Assembly: GCA_002502215.1 (NCBI GenBank)
Contig: DAPT01000112.1
Coordinates: 20,551 to 27,525 of the forward strand
Length of the DNA: 6,975 nt
Direction of reading: 5' to 3'
Origin: Euryarchaeota archaeon UBA124
GTDB taxonomy: Archaea; Thermoplasmatota; Poseidoniia; Poseidoniales; Poseidoniaceae
Under the pieces are notes generated by a model. The model was given only the letters and a program-made list of their open reading frames with translations. It was not told where the DNA came from and searched no databases. Within the stretch, counting starts at the first letter, position 1; each line of letters begins with the position of its first letter. Both the position numbers and the translations under genes were made by a program. Below are positions 1-6,047 of this stretch, piece by piece.

Positions 1-732
1 GAGAAACAAAGCACCGTGATGGTTTGGCTTAACGACCCTGCACACAACCCTACAGGATTGACTATGACTGCGGAAGGCCGTCGAGCAGCCCTTGACATCA
101 TAATGGCGAGTGCATCAAAACGCCCAGATGTGGGCCACACACTCCTTCTCGATACTGCGTACAGCCTGTATGCAAACGAACCGCATGGGTGGGGACAAAC
201 CATCGTTGATGCAATGGAGGATGGCACACCATGGCCTGAAAATTTCCTCATTACCTACGCGCTTTCTCTGTCAAAATCACACACAGCTTACGGACTAAGG
301 ACAGGCGCACTCATCGGGATTCATCCAGATCAGGACGTTACTGAGCGTTTACGTGATGTGTTTGGGACAACTGGGCGACAAACTTGGTCTGCAGCACCAC
401 GAATCCTTCAATACACGGCAGCACAATTGCACGGGAACGAAGAATCCGCAGAAGCCTGGGCGGCTGAGCGTGATCGATTGCAAGGATTGCTTACTGAACG
501 ACGAGATGCCTTCGTACGTACGTGCGAAGTACATGACGTTCCGGTCAATCCAACGCATGATGGCTTCTTCGCGTGGCTTGAGCACGATGATCCAGAGAAG
601 ATTGCTGAAGCATGCGCACAGCATCACGTCTACCTCGTACCGCTCCGTGGAGGCATTCGAATCGGTTTGTGTGCAATGCCCAGCAATGCAGTTGAGCGAG
701 TCGCTAAGACACTCGCAACTGTTCTCAACTAG
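1..732 (+). CDS. PLP-dependent class I/II aminotransferase, C-terminal part (5' end outside window)
   Basis: This is a fold-type I aminotransferase that would transfer an amino group between an amino acid and a 2-oxoacid using pyridoxal phosphate in the cytoplasm. The frame is open from base 1, so the N-terminal third is missing. All core residues of the aspartate aminotransferase family are visible in order: HNPTG (bases 43-57, the Asn that contacts the cofactor), LLDTAY (Asp and Tyr equivalent to D222 and Y225 of AspAT), SLSKSH with the Schiff-base Lys at 274-276, GLRTG with the phosphate-binding Arg at 298-300, and GGIRIGL with the substrate carboxylate Arg at 658-660. The style resembles the AspC/TyrB (aspartate/aromatic) branch, but substrate specificity cannot be read from this fragment. 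The stop is TAG at 730-732. The next gene's ribosome binding site overlaps this stop, so the two are probably cotranscribed. The family call is secure; the substrate is unknown. Confidence 0.9.
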   Translation, partial: EKQSTVMVWLNDPAHNPTGLTMTAEGRRAALDIIMASASKRPDVGHTLLLDTAYSLYANEPHGWGQTIVDAMEDGTPWPENFLITYALSLSKSHTAYGLRTGALIGIHPDQDVTERLRDVFGTTGRQTWSAAPRILQYTAAQLHGNEESAEAWAAERDRLQGLLTERRDAFVRTCEVHDVPVNPTHDGFFAWLEHDDPEKIAEACAQHHVYLVPLRGGIRIGLCAMPSNAVERVAKTLATVLN

Positions 733-736
733 GTGA
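731..736 (+). promoter_or_regulatory. Shine-Dalgarno deciding the start at 742
   Basis: AGGTGA, extending to AGGTGAT at 737, matches the archaeal 16S anti-Shine-Dalgarno and lies five bases before ATG 742. It covers the last bases of the aminotransferase stop codon. This favours ATG 742 over the in-frame GTG 733 and ATG 736 and implies coupled translation. Confidence 0.6.
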
Positions 737-741
737 TGGCG

Positions 742-1122
742 ATGGTTCGCAATGTGCGAGAAAACCTGATTCTATCCGGAGCAATTTGCATCGTTTTTGG
801 GGCTTTCCTATCCGTTGGAGGCGTTCTTTCGATGGGGGCAGTCATCGGCGTTTCTGGAATTTTCTTGTTCATTGTTGGAATGAGTACCTCAAGCCAGCAA
901 ACAATGAACGAGCAAGAAATCGCTGCTTGGACACCAAGTCCTGAGCAACTCCCTGATGCAAATCGAATCATGTACAGAGTTGATGTCACCATTGACGAAC
1001 CAAAGAAAACCACAATCCTATGCGGATCTTGTGGAACGGTCACCGAACTCGATGGCGATCGCCCTCGTTCATTCACATGTCCAGCATGCAATACGTTCCT
1101 CTACGAGGACGAAGAAGAGTGA
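742..1122 (+). CDS. Small two-helix membrane protein with C-terminal zinc ribbon
   Basis: I do not recognise this as a named family. From ATG 742 it has 126 residues. It has two hydrophobic segments close to the N-terminus (about residues 9-27 and 31-48) joined by a very short Gly-rich turn, then a soluble domain of about 75 residues. That domain ends in a four-cysteine knuckle, CGSC followed 15 residues later by CPAC, and a Glu/Asp-rich tail (EDEEE). Two CxxC pairs at this spacing are typical of a zinc ribbon or rubredoxin-like knuckle. The basic N-terminus and the hairpin put both termini in the cytoplasm, so the ribbon should face inward. GTG 733 and ATG 736 are alternative in-frame starts, but AGGTGA at 731-736 is a good archaeal Shine-Dalgarno for ATG 742. 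It overlaps the aminotransferase stop, which suggests translational coupling. The role is unknown; the ribbon may bind protein or nucleic acid. Confidence 0.8.
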   Translation: MVRNVRENLILSGAICIVFGAFLSVGGVLSMGAVIGVSGIFLFIVGMSTSSQQTMNEQEIAAWTPSPEQLPDANRIMYRVDVTIDEPKKTTILCGSCGTVTELDGDRPRSFTCPACNTFLYEDEEE

Positions 1123-1821
1123 TTACTTCTGTTCGTACTCGAACGGCTGCGCTGTTGTCTGTGCAGGCATTTGCTGTGCAGGCATTTGCTGTACTGGTAC
1201 CTGTTGTGCAGGCATTTGCTGCATTGGCATTTGCTGCATTGGCATCTGTCCTGCCATCATCTGTCCACCCATCATTTGTCCTTGTTGCATTACAACAGGA
1301 TCTTTGGTCTTGAGTGTCAAAGCGAGAATGAGTCCAATGAGGAGGATGACACCCCCACAAATGGCAATCAATACACCACCAGCTGCAGCAAGGAATCCTC
1401 CAGCTGCGTCACCTAGTGCTTCAAATTCACCAACAACGTAGATTGTTGAGGAGGTCTGGCCGAAATTAAGTGTGTCTCCTGCGTTTGTCTCCCAGAAACT
1501 AATATCTCCGACTTTAATGTAATCATCATCAATTAGGTCATCCTCATTGTTGTAGTCACAAGAGGAACTGAAGAGGTTGTACTCGGAATCGTCAGAGCTC
1601 GTAATTGTCATTTCAAACGATTCACAATTGACTGAGCTCGAAGTGTAGACAGCGTAGAAATCATCACCAGGAACCGTCCAGGTATCTCCACCGTTTCCTG
1701 CGTAGTAGTTCTCGTTTGAAGGGTCAAGATTTGCAGTCGTTGCACCCCCGACAATCAAAACAATTCCAAGAGCCGTGATTACTCCACCAATGATTAACAA
1801 TACCTTACCTGCTGTATGCAT
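1123..1821 (-). CDS. Double-anchored membrane protein with acidic ectodomain and Gln-Met-Pro repeat tail
   Basis: No named family is recognised in this 232-residue protein. Residues 6-28 form a membrane helix. Residues 30-135 are an acidic, Ser/Thr/Asn-rich domain with exactly two cysteines (C66 and C88), probably a disulfide and therefore probably extracellular. Residues about 140-170 form a Gly/Ala/Ile-rich second membrane segment ending in Lys. Residues 182-221 are eight tandem five-residue units, first QMMGG/QMMAG and then six of the form QMPxQ, followed by a short tail. The expected topology has both ends in the cytoplasm, with the repeat tail inside. The second helix and the residues before it (a short beta-like VxV, acidic residues, LGD/LGE, then a Gly-rich helix ending TLK/TLN) resemble the protein encoded at 1876-2733, so the two look like diverged tandem paralogues. 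A good TATA box lies 26 bases before the ATG. Its stop abuts the stop of the convergent zinc-ribbon gene. Confidence 0.8.
   Translation of the reverse strand: MHTAGKVLLIIGGVITALGIVLIVGGATTANLDPSNENYYAGNGGDTWTVPGDDFYAVYTSSSVNCESFEMTITSSDDSEYNLFSSSCDYNNEDDLIDDDYIKVGDISFWETNAGDTLNFGQTSSTIYVVGEFEALGDAAGGFLAAAGGVLIAICGGVILLIGLILALTLKTKDPVVMQQGQMMGGQMMAGQMPMQQMPMQQMPAQQVPVQQMPAQQMPAQTTAQPFEYEQK
1159..1278 (-). repeat. 15-bp tandem repeat encoding the Gln-Met-Pro tail (8 units)
   Basis: Eight units of 15 bp lie in frame. Six closely related ones span 1159-1248, of which 1159-1173 and 1174-1188 are identical (CTGTGCAGGCATTTG on the + strand). Two more degenerate units span 1249-1278. They encode QMPMQ, QMPAQ and QVPVQ pentapeptides, and QMMGG and QMMAG. 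Near-identity at the DNA level points to recent expansion by slippage or recombination, so the copy number may vary between strains. Confidence 0.9.
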
Positions 1822-1842
1822 GGTGTATCCTTTCGACTGGCA

Positions 1843-1850
1843 ATTTATAA
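1843..1850 (-). promoter_or_regulatory. TATA box (box A) for the gene at 1123-1821
   Basis: On the - strand the sequence reads TTATAAAT, very close to the archaeal TATA consensus. It is centred 26 bases upstream of the ATG at 1821. That spacing puts transcription initiation at or next to the start codon, so the mRNA is probably leaderless, and no convincing Shine-Dalgarno precedes this ATG. Confidence 0.65.
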
Positions 1851-1855
1851 GAATG

Positions 1856-1868
1856 CCTCCTTAGGAGG
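1856..1868. promoter_or_regulatory. Perfect 13-base inverted repeat upstream of a TATA box
   Basis: CCTCCTTAGGAGG consists of two 6-base arms around a single central base. It sits five bases upstream of the TATA box of the 1123-1821 gene, where BRE and operator sites lie, and 7 bases past the stop of the 1876-2733 gene. It could be an operator for a dimeric repressor, part of a TFB recognition region, or a short hairpin at the end of the upstream transcript. No U-run follows on the - strand, which argues against a simple terminator. Confidence 0.4.
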
Positions 1869-1875
1869 GTTCGAT

Positions 1876-2733
1876 TCATTCTGTAGTGGTTTTTCCTTCA
1901 GTCTCGACGGATTCGTCCGTTGATGGGAACTGGTAGGGTTCTGCTCTGGTCATTTCTTCCGTTATCACTGATGGTGTCGTTGATACTTGAGGTATGGATT
2001 GATTGATGCCAACGCCAACGGTGTTCCCTGTAGCTGGGTTCATGACATACGACCCATCGGCAGCAACCTGCATCTGAACCGGTGCATCGTCATTCAATGT
2101 AAAAATCAGGATCACCCCAATGAGCATAACCACAACTCCGCAGCACAATGCACCAGAGCCACCAAGGAAGCCGAGCACAATCAGGCCAACTTCTTCAGCG
2201 ATTTCTTCTCCGAGGGCATCGTCGTACGTAACCCATACCGTTTCATTGGATTCAAAGGTGAAGTCTCCAGCGAGACATCCATAGCACGCACGGCCTATTT
2301 TAACAAGCCCATTGGCTTCTCGCTCGTTGTTTTTATTTCGATAATCGGACTCACAACTTGACGTCCCTTCCTTGTCAAAGTCGTAGAGCACTTCGGAATA
2401 GAAGTCGCCATCGAACTCAGAGGCCCCTGTGGCCCATGTTTCGGATACCGCAGGTTTCTCAATGACACGAATACCGACCTGTTCGCAGACATCCCAGAGG
2501 CCGTTCTCATCGTCATCAAGATATTCCCCTTTGACCCAAAACGTTACCCCTACGTCGCCAATTCCATCAGTGTCTTCGATGGTTACGGTTCCATTTGTCA
2601 CATCTTCGAGTGCGAAGTTGTTCCATTCTTCTTCCACGCCACCGATTCCGGCAGCACCAATGATCATGCCTATGATGCCCATGAGAAAGACCCCAAGTCC
2701 AATCAAGATGGTTATCTTCGCTCGGTTGTCCAT
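1876..2733 (-). CDS. Double-anchored membrane protein with cysteine-containing acidic ectodomain and EF-hand-like loop
   Basis: No named family is recognised. The 285 residues show a membrane helix at about 7-32, an acidic ectodomain at 33-180, a Gly/Cys/Val-rich membrane helix at about 183-213, and a polar C-terminal tail of about 70 residues that is Ser/Thr/Glu-rich at its end. The ectodomain has four cysteines (83, 127, 150, 153; the last two form a CYGC pair) and two N-glycosylation sequons (N47, N163), consistent with an exported, disulfide-bonded fold. Residues 73-84 (DDDENGLWDVCE) match the spacing of a calcium-binding EF-hand loop: acidic or Asn at positions 1, 3 and 5, Gly at 6, and Glu at 12. 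The architecture and the second helix resemble the next gene downstream on the - strand (1123-1821), suggesting an old tandem duplication. The ATG at 2733 has only a weak AT-rich box (CTTAAG) about 26 bases upstream and no clear Shine-Dalgarno. The gene lies 44 bases downstream of the CD36-like gene on the same strand. Confidence 0.8.
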   Translation of the reverse strand: MDNRAKITILIGLGVFLMGIIGMIIGAAGIGGVEEEWNNFALEDVTNGTVTIEDTDGIGDVGVTFWVKGEYLDDDENGLWDVCEQVGIRVIEKPAVSETWATGASEFDGDFYSEVLYDFDKEGTSSCESDYRNKNNEREANGLVKIGRACYGCLAGDFTFESNETVWVTYDDALGEEIAEEVGLIVLGFLGGSGALCCGVVVMLIGVILIFTLNDDAPVQMQVAADGSYVMNPATGNTVGVGINQSIPQVSTTPSVITEEMTRAEPYQFPSTDESVETEGKTTTE

Positions 2734-2756
2734 GGATACCCCAAGGACTGGTAATG

Positions 2757-2762
2757 CTTAAG
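2757..2762 (-). promoter_or_regulatory. Weak TATA-like box for the gene at 1876-2733
   Basis: CTTAAG on the - strand is centred about 26 bases before ATG 2733. The match to the consensus is poor. It is listed because it occupies the same position as the better boxes found before neighbouring genes. Confidence 0.3.
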
Positions 2763-2777
2763 ATTGTGTGACGTAGT

Positions 2778-5507
2778 TTACTGAGTCAACTCATCTTCTT
2801 TCTTACCAGTCATGGCAAAGTGCATGACAATCAGAGCAAGACCGCCAATATAGAGCAACAATGCAACGTAATCGAATCCGTTGTCAAAGTTCATCCACCA
2901 GCCCATGTATTCTTGGTTTTGGACAACGGCACTTTCCATATCTTCTGCGTCATCATCTGCAATCTCAGATCCCTGAACAATCTGGAACACTGGTTGCAAG
3001 TCATCCATCGTTGGTGTGGATGCGAGATCGGTTCCAGTTCGTGTGTCGAGATAGAACGTCGAGGTCGAATCACCAGCAATGATGAGTCCAGAAAGCTGCT
3101 CAGATTGCATGTTGATTTCAGCGCCAAAGTAAACCGGAAGCGCAGGCGTCAATGCATCAAGTAGCGAGAACTGCTTGACGAGTTTTGCAGTGATTGGATT
3201 TGTTGTTGGATCTACCGAAGCAGAGCACTCATCAACAGGAATACCTTTCAATTCACCAGTCCCGCTGCATGCAATTGGTGCTACAGCATAGCCACCAGCA
3301 TCAACCAAGTCGCCATCACCTGTTAGGAATCCACCTGTGGTTCCGACAAGTGATTGAGTCGTAACAAGGCCAAATGTTCCAGTCATCATTTCGGTGTTTC
3401 GCCAGGAGAGGAACTCGGATCCATCTTCTGAAACAGCCTCGCCCTTTTCGCAATCAGGGTTGTGCCCGGTGCACATGGTGTAGACAGTGGCATTTCCTGT
3501 TGAGACGCCACCAGACCCGTAAAAGGTCTCATTGGTTTCCAACTTTGCCCAACCTGCAGAAGGAGCGGTTGGGTCTGAGGCAATCATCATGCCAACTGGG
3601 TCAAACCAGCCGTAGAGCCAGTTGTTCAATGGCATGGACATGTACTGTCCGCTGCTACCAAAGGAGTCCACGAGGAGTCCTGGAACAAAGTCAGCGTAAA
3701 TGACGCTCATCATGAGGGCTCGAAGAGCATTCGCAGCATTTGCATCAACGCCATAAATCGCAGAAACGGTTGTTGCGTTCCATTCCATAGGTGCTCCCGG
3801 TTGCATGGTAGCAAGGTCGATTGGAGGCGTCATTCCAGTGAGTTCACCGTAGAGGAACAGTGTTGCACCTGTTCGGGTAGTTAGCCCAAGAGGACCGTAG
3901 AGGATCTCCCCAGACACTGCTGCATCCAGAGCAATGGAAGGTGCTCCTTCTGAAGCTGGGACAAGGGCAGTTCCCCATGCTCCACCAAGGTTGAGGCTGT
4001 TGTCGAGGTAACCACCGTTTATTGGATCAGTGTCACCGAAGGTAACGTTAACGAATTGCTCTGCAGTGATAGTACCTGTTCCACCAAGGAGAACCATTGG
4101 TAGTGCGGATGCACTGCTTAGCCAGCCGCCAACCCATGTTGCAATAACGCCATATTGAGTTGCATCAAGACCATACGCAGTCATTGCATCAGGAGCATCC
4201 ATTCCCATAAAGGTCGCAAGTCCGAAGGAAGTTCCGGCTTCGTTGGTTGCAAGGATACCTATTGGATCATCTGAGCCTTGGCCACCAAACAGTAGATTCA
4301 TAGCAACTGCATTATCAAGGTCAACTCCAAGGTAGTTCATCATTCGAGTTGATGCATCGACAGCGGTGCCAGTTTGGTCAGTAAACCAGTCAGCATCGCC
4401 ACCGCCGAACACATTACCAAACATACCACCTATACCAAAACAAACAGCCCAGTCGTTAGCAATTGTTGCGTTAATGTCTGGCATTGCTCCGTCCATAACT
4501 GTAAAGCCCCAGATACCGGCTCTTTGCATAGTTCCAACATTGACAAAGCCGTTTCCTGCATCAGCCATGACTTCATCATAGGTTGCGGTCGGGAATGCGA
4601 CGCAGTGGCCAGCAAGAACCATGACACCAACCATTCCAGTGAGTGAAACATCCTCGCCAGTTGGCATTACTGCGGAATCAAATGCGTAAGTCAAATCGGT
4701 AATTGATGCATTACCAGCGAAAGTGACTCCACCGGTTTGCTGACCTTGGATTGCTTGAGTGTAAGTTACAGTAGGGGGGAATCCTGGCATGTTGTTCATA
4801 CCGGACCCGTTAGTTGCGGCAAAGAAAGCATCAAACTGATCGTACCAACTAGTACCAATCGCAATCGAAGCATTTGCTGCATCCGTTGTTTGGCCATCGG
4901 TAAATGCGACATAGCCACCTGCCATGGTATTTGTAACCCATTCGGCTGTCACCTTGCCAGCACTGAATGAAGTCATCTCGTTGTTGATTGCTCCTGCAGT
5001 GAATCCAGCCTTGGTCGTGTCCATGACACCATCAATGGCCAGTCCAGTTGCTCCAACAACTTGAGGTTGGAAAGGAATGTTGAGTTGTGTAATCATGGTG
5101 TTGCAGTCATTCGGAGAGGTTTCTGAACATGTAAATACCTTGGATTCATCATATGTGAGTGTTCCAGCAGTCCTGTCAAAATCGATGATGTTACGAGTGT
5201 AGGTGATGTCGTATTCGAACGGACCCAGTTCCTCGTAGACAGCCTCATCACCCGCCATGACTTCATCGGCGTTGGTGAGATTCCATGCGTAATAGGTGCG
5301 TGTGGACGTCGATGTTGCCCAGTCTTCTTCTGCAGTCGTACAGTCCGAATCAGCACATGCTGAATCGTACGGATAGGTCTCAAAGTTGTCATCAACTGCG
5401 CCTTCAACCATGCTTGTTGCAATCGGTGCTAGTACAACCAAATTCAGTAGAATCATTACTGCGCCAGCTATTAATTTTTCATTTCCCATAGGTGTTCCCC
5501 AACTCAC
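2778..5507 (-). CDS. CD36/LIMP-2/SR-B-like scavenger receptor homologue with enlarged ectodomain
   Basis: The 909 residues form a short N-terminus, a membrane helix (about 11-34), a large ectodomain (35-878), a second helix (about 879-898) and a short charged tail. This is the CD36 family topology. Landmarks recalled from animal CD36 occur in order: DW followed by an aromatic strand, NLTNADEVM (76-84), LGPFEYD (94-100; CD36 has GPYxYR), a TLTY strand (116-119) and LNIPF (142-146); NNWLYGWFDP (628-637; CD36 LLWGYRDP); FLSWRNTEMMTGTFG (699-713; CD36 LSYWxSxxDMINGTD); LKGIPV (753-758); FYLDTRTG (818-825; CD36 YLDIEPITG); QPVFQI (838-843); and an acidic stretch before helix 2. Ten cysteines, all in the ectodomain, fall into close pairs (51/56, 127/135, 302/356, 679/686, 747/761), and nine N-glycosylation sequons are present. 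CD36 proteins are about 470-500 residues; the excess lies between residues 147 and 620. Known relatives bind lipids, lipoproteins and proteins; the ligand here is unknown. The start could instead be ATG 5489, which removes six residues. Confidence 0.75.
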   Translation of the reverse strand: MSWGTPMGNEKLIAGAVMILLNLVVLAPIATSMVEGAVDDNFETYPYDSACADSDCTTAEEDWATSTSTRTYYAWNLTNADEVMAGDEAVYEELGPFEYDITYTRNIIDFDRTAGTLTYDESKVFTCSETSPNDCNTMITQLNIPFQPQVVGATGLAIDGVMDTTKAGFTAGAINNEMTSFSAGKVTAEWVTNTMAGGYVAFTDGQTTDAANASIAIGTSWYDQFDAFFAATNGSGMNNMPGFPPTVTYTQAIQGQQTGGVTFAGNASITDLTYAFDSAVMPTGEDVSLTGMVGVMVLAGHCVAFPTATYDEVMADAGNGFVNVGTMQRAGIWGFTVMDGAMPDINATIANDWAVCFGIGGMFGNVFGGGDADWFTDQTGTAVDASTRMMNYLGVDLDNAVAMNLLFGGQGSDDPIGILATNEAGTSFGLATFMGMDAPDAMTAYGLDATQYGVIATWVGGWLSSASALPMVLLGGTGTITAEQFVNVTFGDTDPINGGYLDNSLNLGGAWGTALVPASEGAPSIALDAAVSGEILYGPLGLTTRTGATLFLYGELTGMTPPIDLATMQPGAPMEWNATTVSAIYGVDANAANALRALMMSVIYADFVPGLLVDSFGSSGQYMSMPLNNWLYGWFDPVGMMIASDPTAPSAGWAKLETNETFYGSGGVSTGNATVYTMCTGHNPDCEKGEAVSEDGSEFLSWRNTEMMTGTFGLVTTQSLVGTTGGFLTGDGDLVDAGGYAVAPIACSGTGELKGIPVDECSASVDPTTNPITAKLVKQFSLLDALTPALPVYFGAEINMQSEQLSGLIIAGDSTSTFYLDTRTGTDLASTPTMDDLQPVFQIVQGSEIADDDAEDMESAVVQNQEYMGWWMNFDNGFDYVALLLYIGGLALIVMHFAMTGKKEDELTQ

Positions 5508-5526
5508 TAGGTGAAGGGTTTACTAC

Positions 5527-5536
5527 TTAACTTTAG
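5527..5536 (-). promoter_or_regulatory. Possible TATA-like box for the CD36-like gene
   Basis: CTAAAGTTAA on the - strand is centred about 25 bases before the GTG at 5507, the same geometry as the boxes of the neighbouring genes. It would support a leaderless GTG start. The alternative ATG 5489 has no TATA box at that distance, only a GGGGA six bases before it as a weak ribosome site. The box overlaps the end of the upstream coding region. The evidence is weak. Confidence 0.3.
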
Positions 5537-6036
5537 GACCTACTGTACTTAATCGCAGTACCATAAGCGATGAATTCGTAACCGGCGGTTTTGTCGTCGC
5601 GTTGGGACTTTTTTGTGACCATGGATGTCTCAACTCGGACATTGATGATCTCATCAAATCCTTGTTGGAGAGCTTGAACTCGCATGTCATGGAGTACTTT
5701 GCGTCGACCGTAGCCAAGCATTTTGTCATAGGATTCAATTCGACCGCCAAAGAAATTCTTCCAACCGCCGAGCATCATTTGCCACCAAGAGGGGCCAACT
5801 GATACGCTTGACATAACCAGCATCGACGTTTCGATACCTGTCGCTTGGCTGGGCTTCGACAGATTGCTCACCGGATGGCCGGCTCCAGAATTGTTCAGTG
5901 CCATTTCTTCAGCAGCGAGCTGATTTATGATGCGCCCTTGGTGCCAATTGCCAAAAACCCAAGACAAGAAAAACGGCAAGACAACAAATAAAAACACTGG
6001 AATGAGATTCAAGAGAATGATGAACACGACTTCCAA
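5533..6036 (-). CDS. YbjQ/UPF0145 family protein with N-terminal membrane anchor
   Basis: The 167 residues consist of a strongly hydrophobic N-terminal segment (about 4-28), a linker (about 30-65) and a YbjQ-type domain (about 66-165). The domain shows the family pattern also seen in its neighbour: GGWKNFFGGRIESYDKML (90-107), a basic amphipathic helix with VQALQQGFDEIINVRVET (120-137), and a closing YGTAIKY strand (158-164). The YbjQ family (Pfam YbjQ_1) is small and forms pentamers; a metal-binding role has been proposed, but the biochemical function is not established. The membrane anchor is an addition to the usual domain of about 105 residues. The start is TTG at 6036, because no in-frame ATG occurs before residue 45, inside the soluble part. 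GAGG at 6044-6047 lies seven bases upstream of it and overlaps the TGA of the preceding YbjQ gene, implying coupled translation. GTG 6027 is an alternative start. Confidence 0.85.
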   Translation of the reverse strand: MEVVFIILLNLIPVFLFVVLPFFLSWVFGNWHQGRIINQLAAEEMALNNSGAGHPVSNLSKPSQATGIETSMLVMSSVSVGPSWWQMMLGGWKNFFGGRIESYDKMLGYGRRKVLHDMRVQALQQGFDEIINVRVETSMVTKKSQRDDKTAGYEFIAYGTAIKYSRS

Positions 6037-6043
6037 ATGATCG

Positions 6044-6047
6044 CCTC
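6044..6047 (-). promoter_or_regulatory. Shine-Dalgarno overlapping the upstream stop, supporting a TTG start
   Basis: GAGG on the - strand shares its first two bases with the TGA (6048-6046) of the upstream YbjQ gene and sits seven bases before TTG 6036. It makes TTG the best-supported start of the anchored YbjQ protein and suggests reinitiation after the upstream stop. Confidence 0.5.

Noticed and set aside
353..736. A + strand frame of 127 codons overlapping the aminotransferase
   Set aside because: The aminotransferase frame carries all catalytic residues, and this alternative frame has no recognisable domain.
956..1441. A + strand open frame encoding a strikingly cysteine-rich repeat (runs such as CCAGICC)
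   Set aside because: It is the antisense reading of the 15-bp Gln-Met-Pro repeat in the - strand gene at 1123-1821. It overlaps two better-supported genes and has no ribosome site or fold-like composition outside the repeat.
1856..1868. The palindrome as an intrinsic terminator
   Set aside because: The arms are only six bases with a one-base centre, and no U-run follows on the - strand, so it is kept as a possible operator instead.
4366..4970. Several + strand open frames of 70-90 codons inside the CD36-like gene
   Set aside because: They are antisense shadows of a long coding region, with no recognisable motifs or ribosome sites.
2778..5507. The 909-residue protein as an S-layer or generic secreted adhesin
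   Set aside because: A C-terminal membrane helix and low-complexity ectodomain would allow it, but the ordered CD36 landmarks on both sides of the insert make the receptor family the better explanation.
6037..6045. A frameshift or sequencing error splitting one fused YbjQ gene
   Set aside because: Each part contains a complete YbjQ domain, and the second has its own membrane anchor and a suitable ribosome site, so two genes are more likely than one broken gene.
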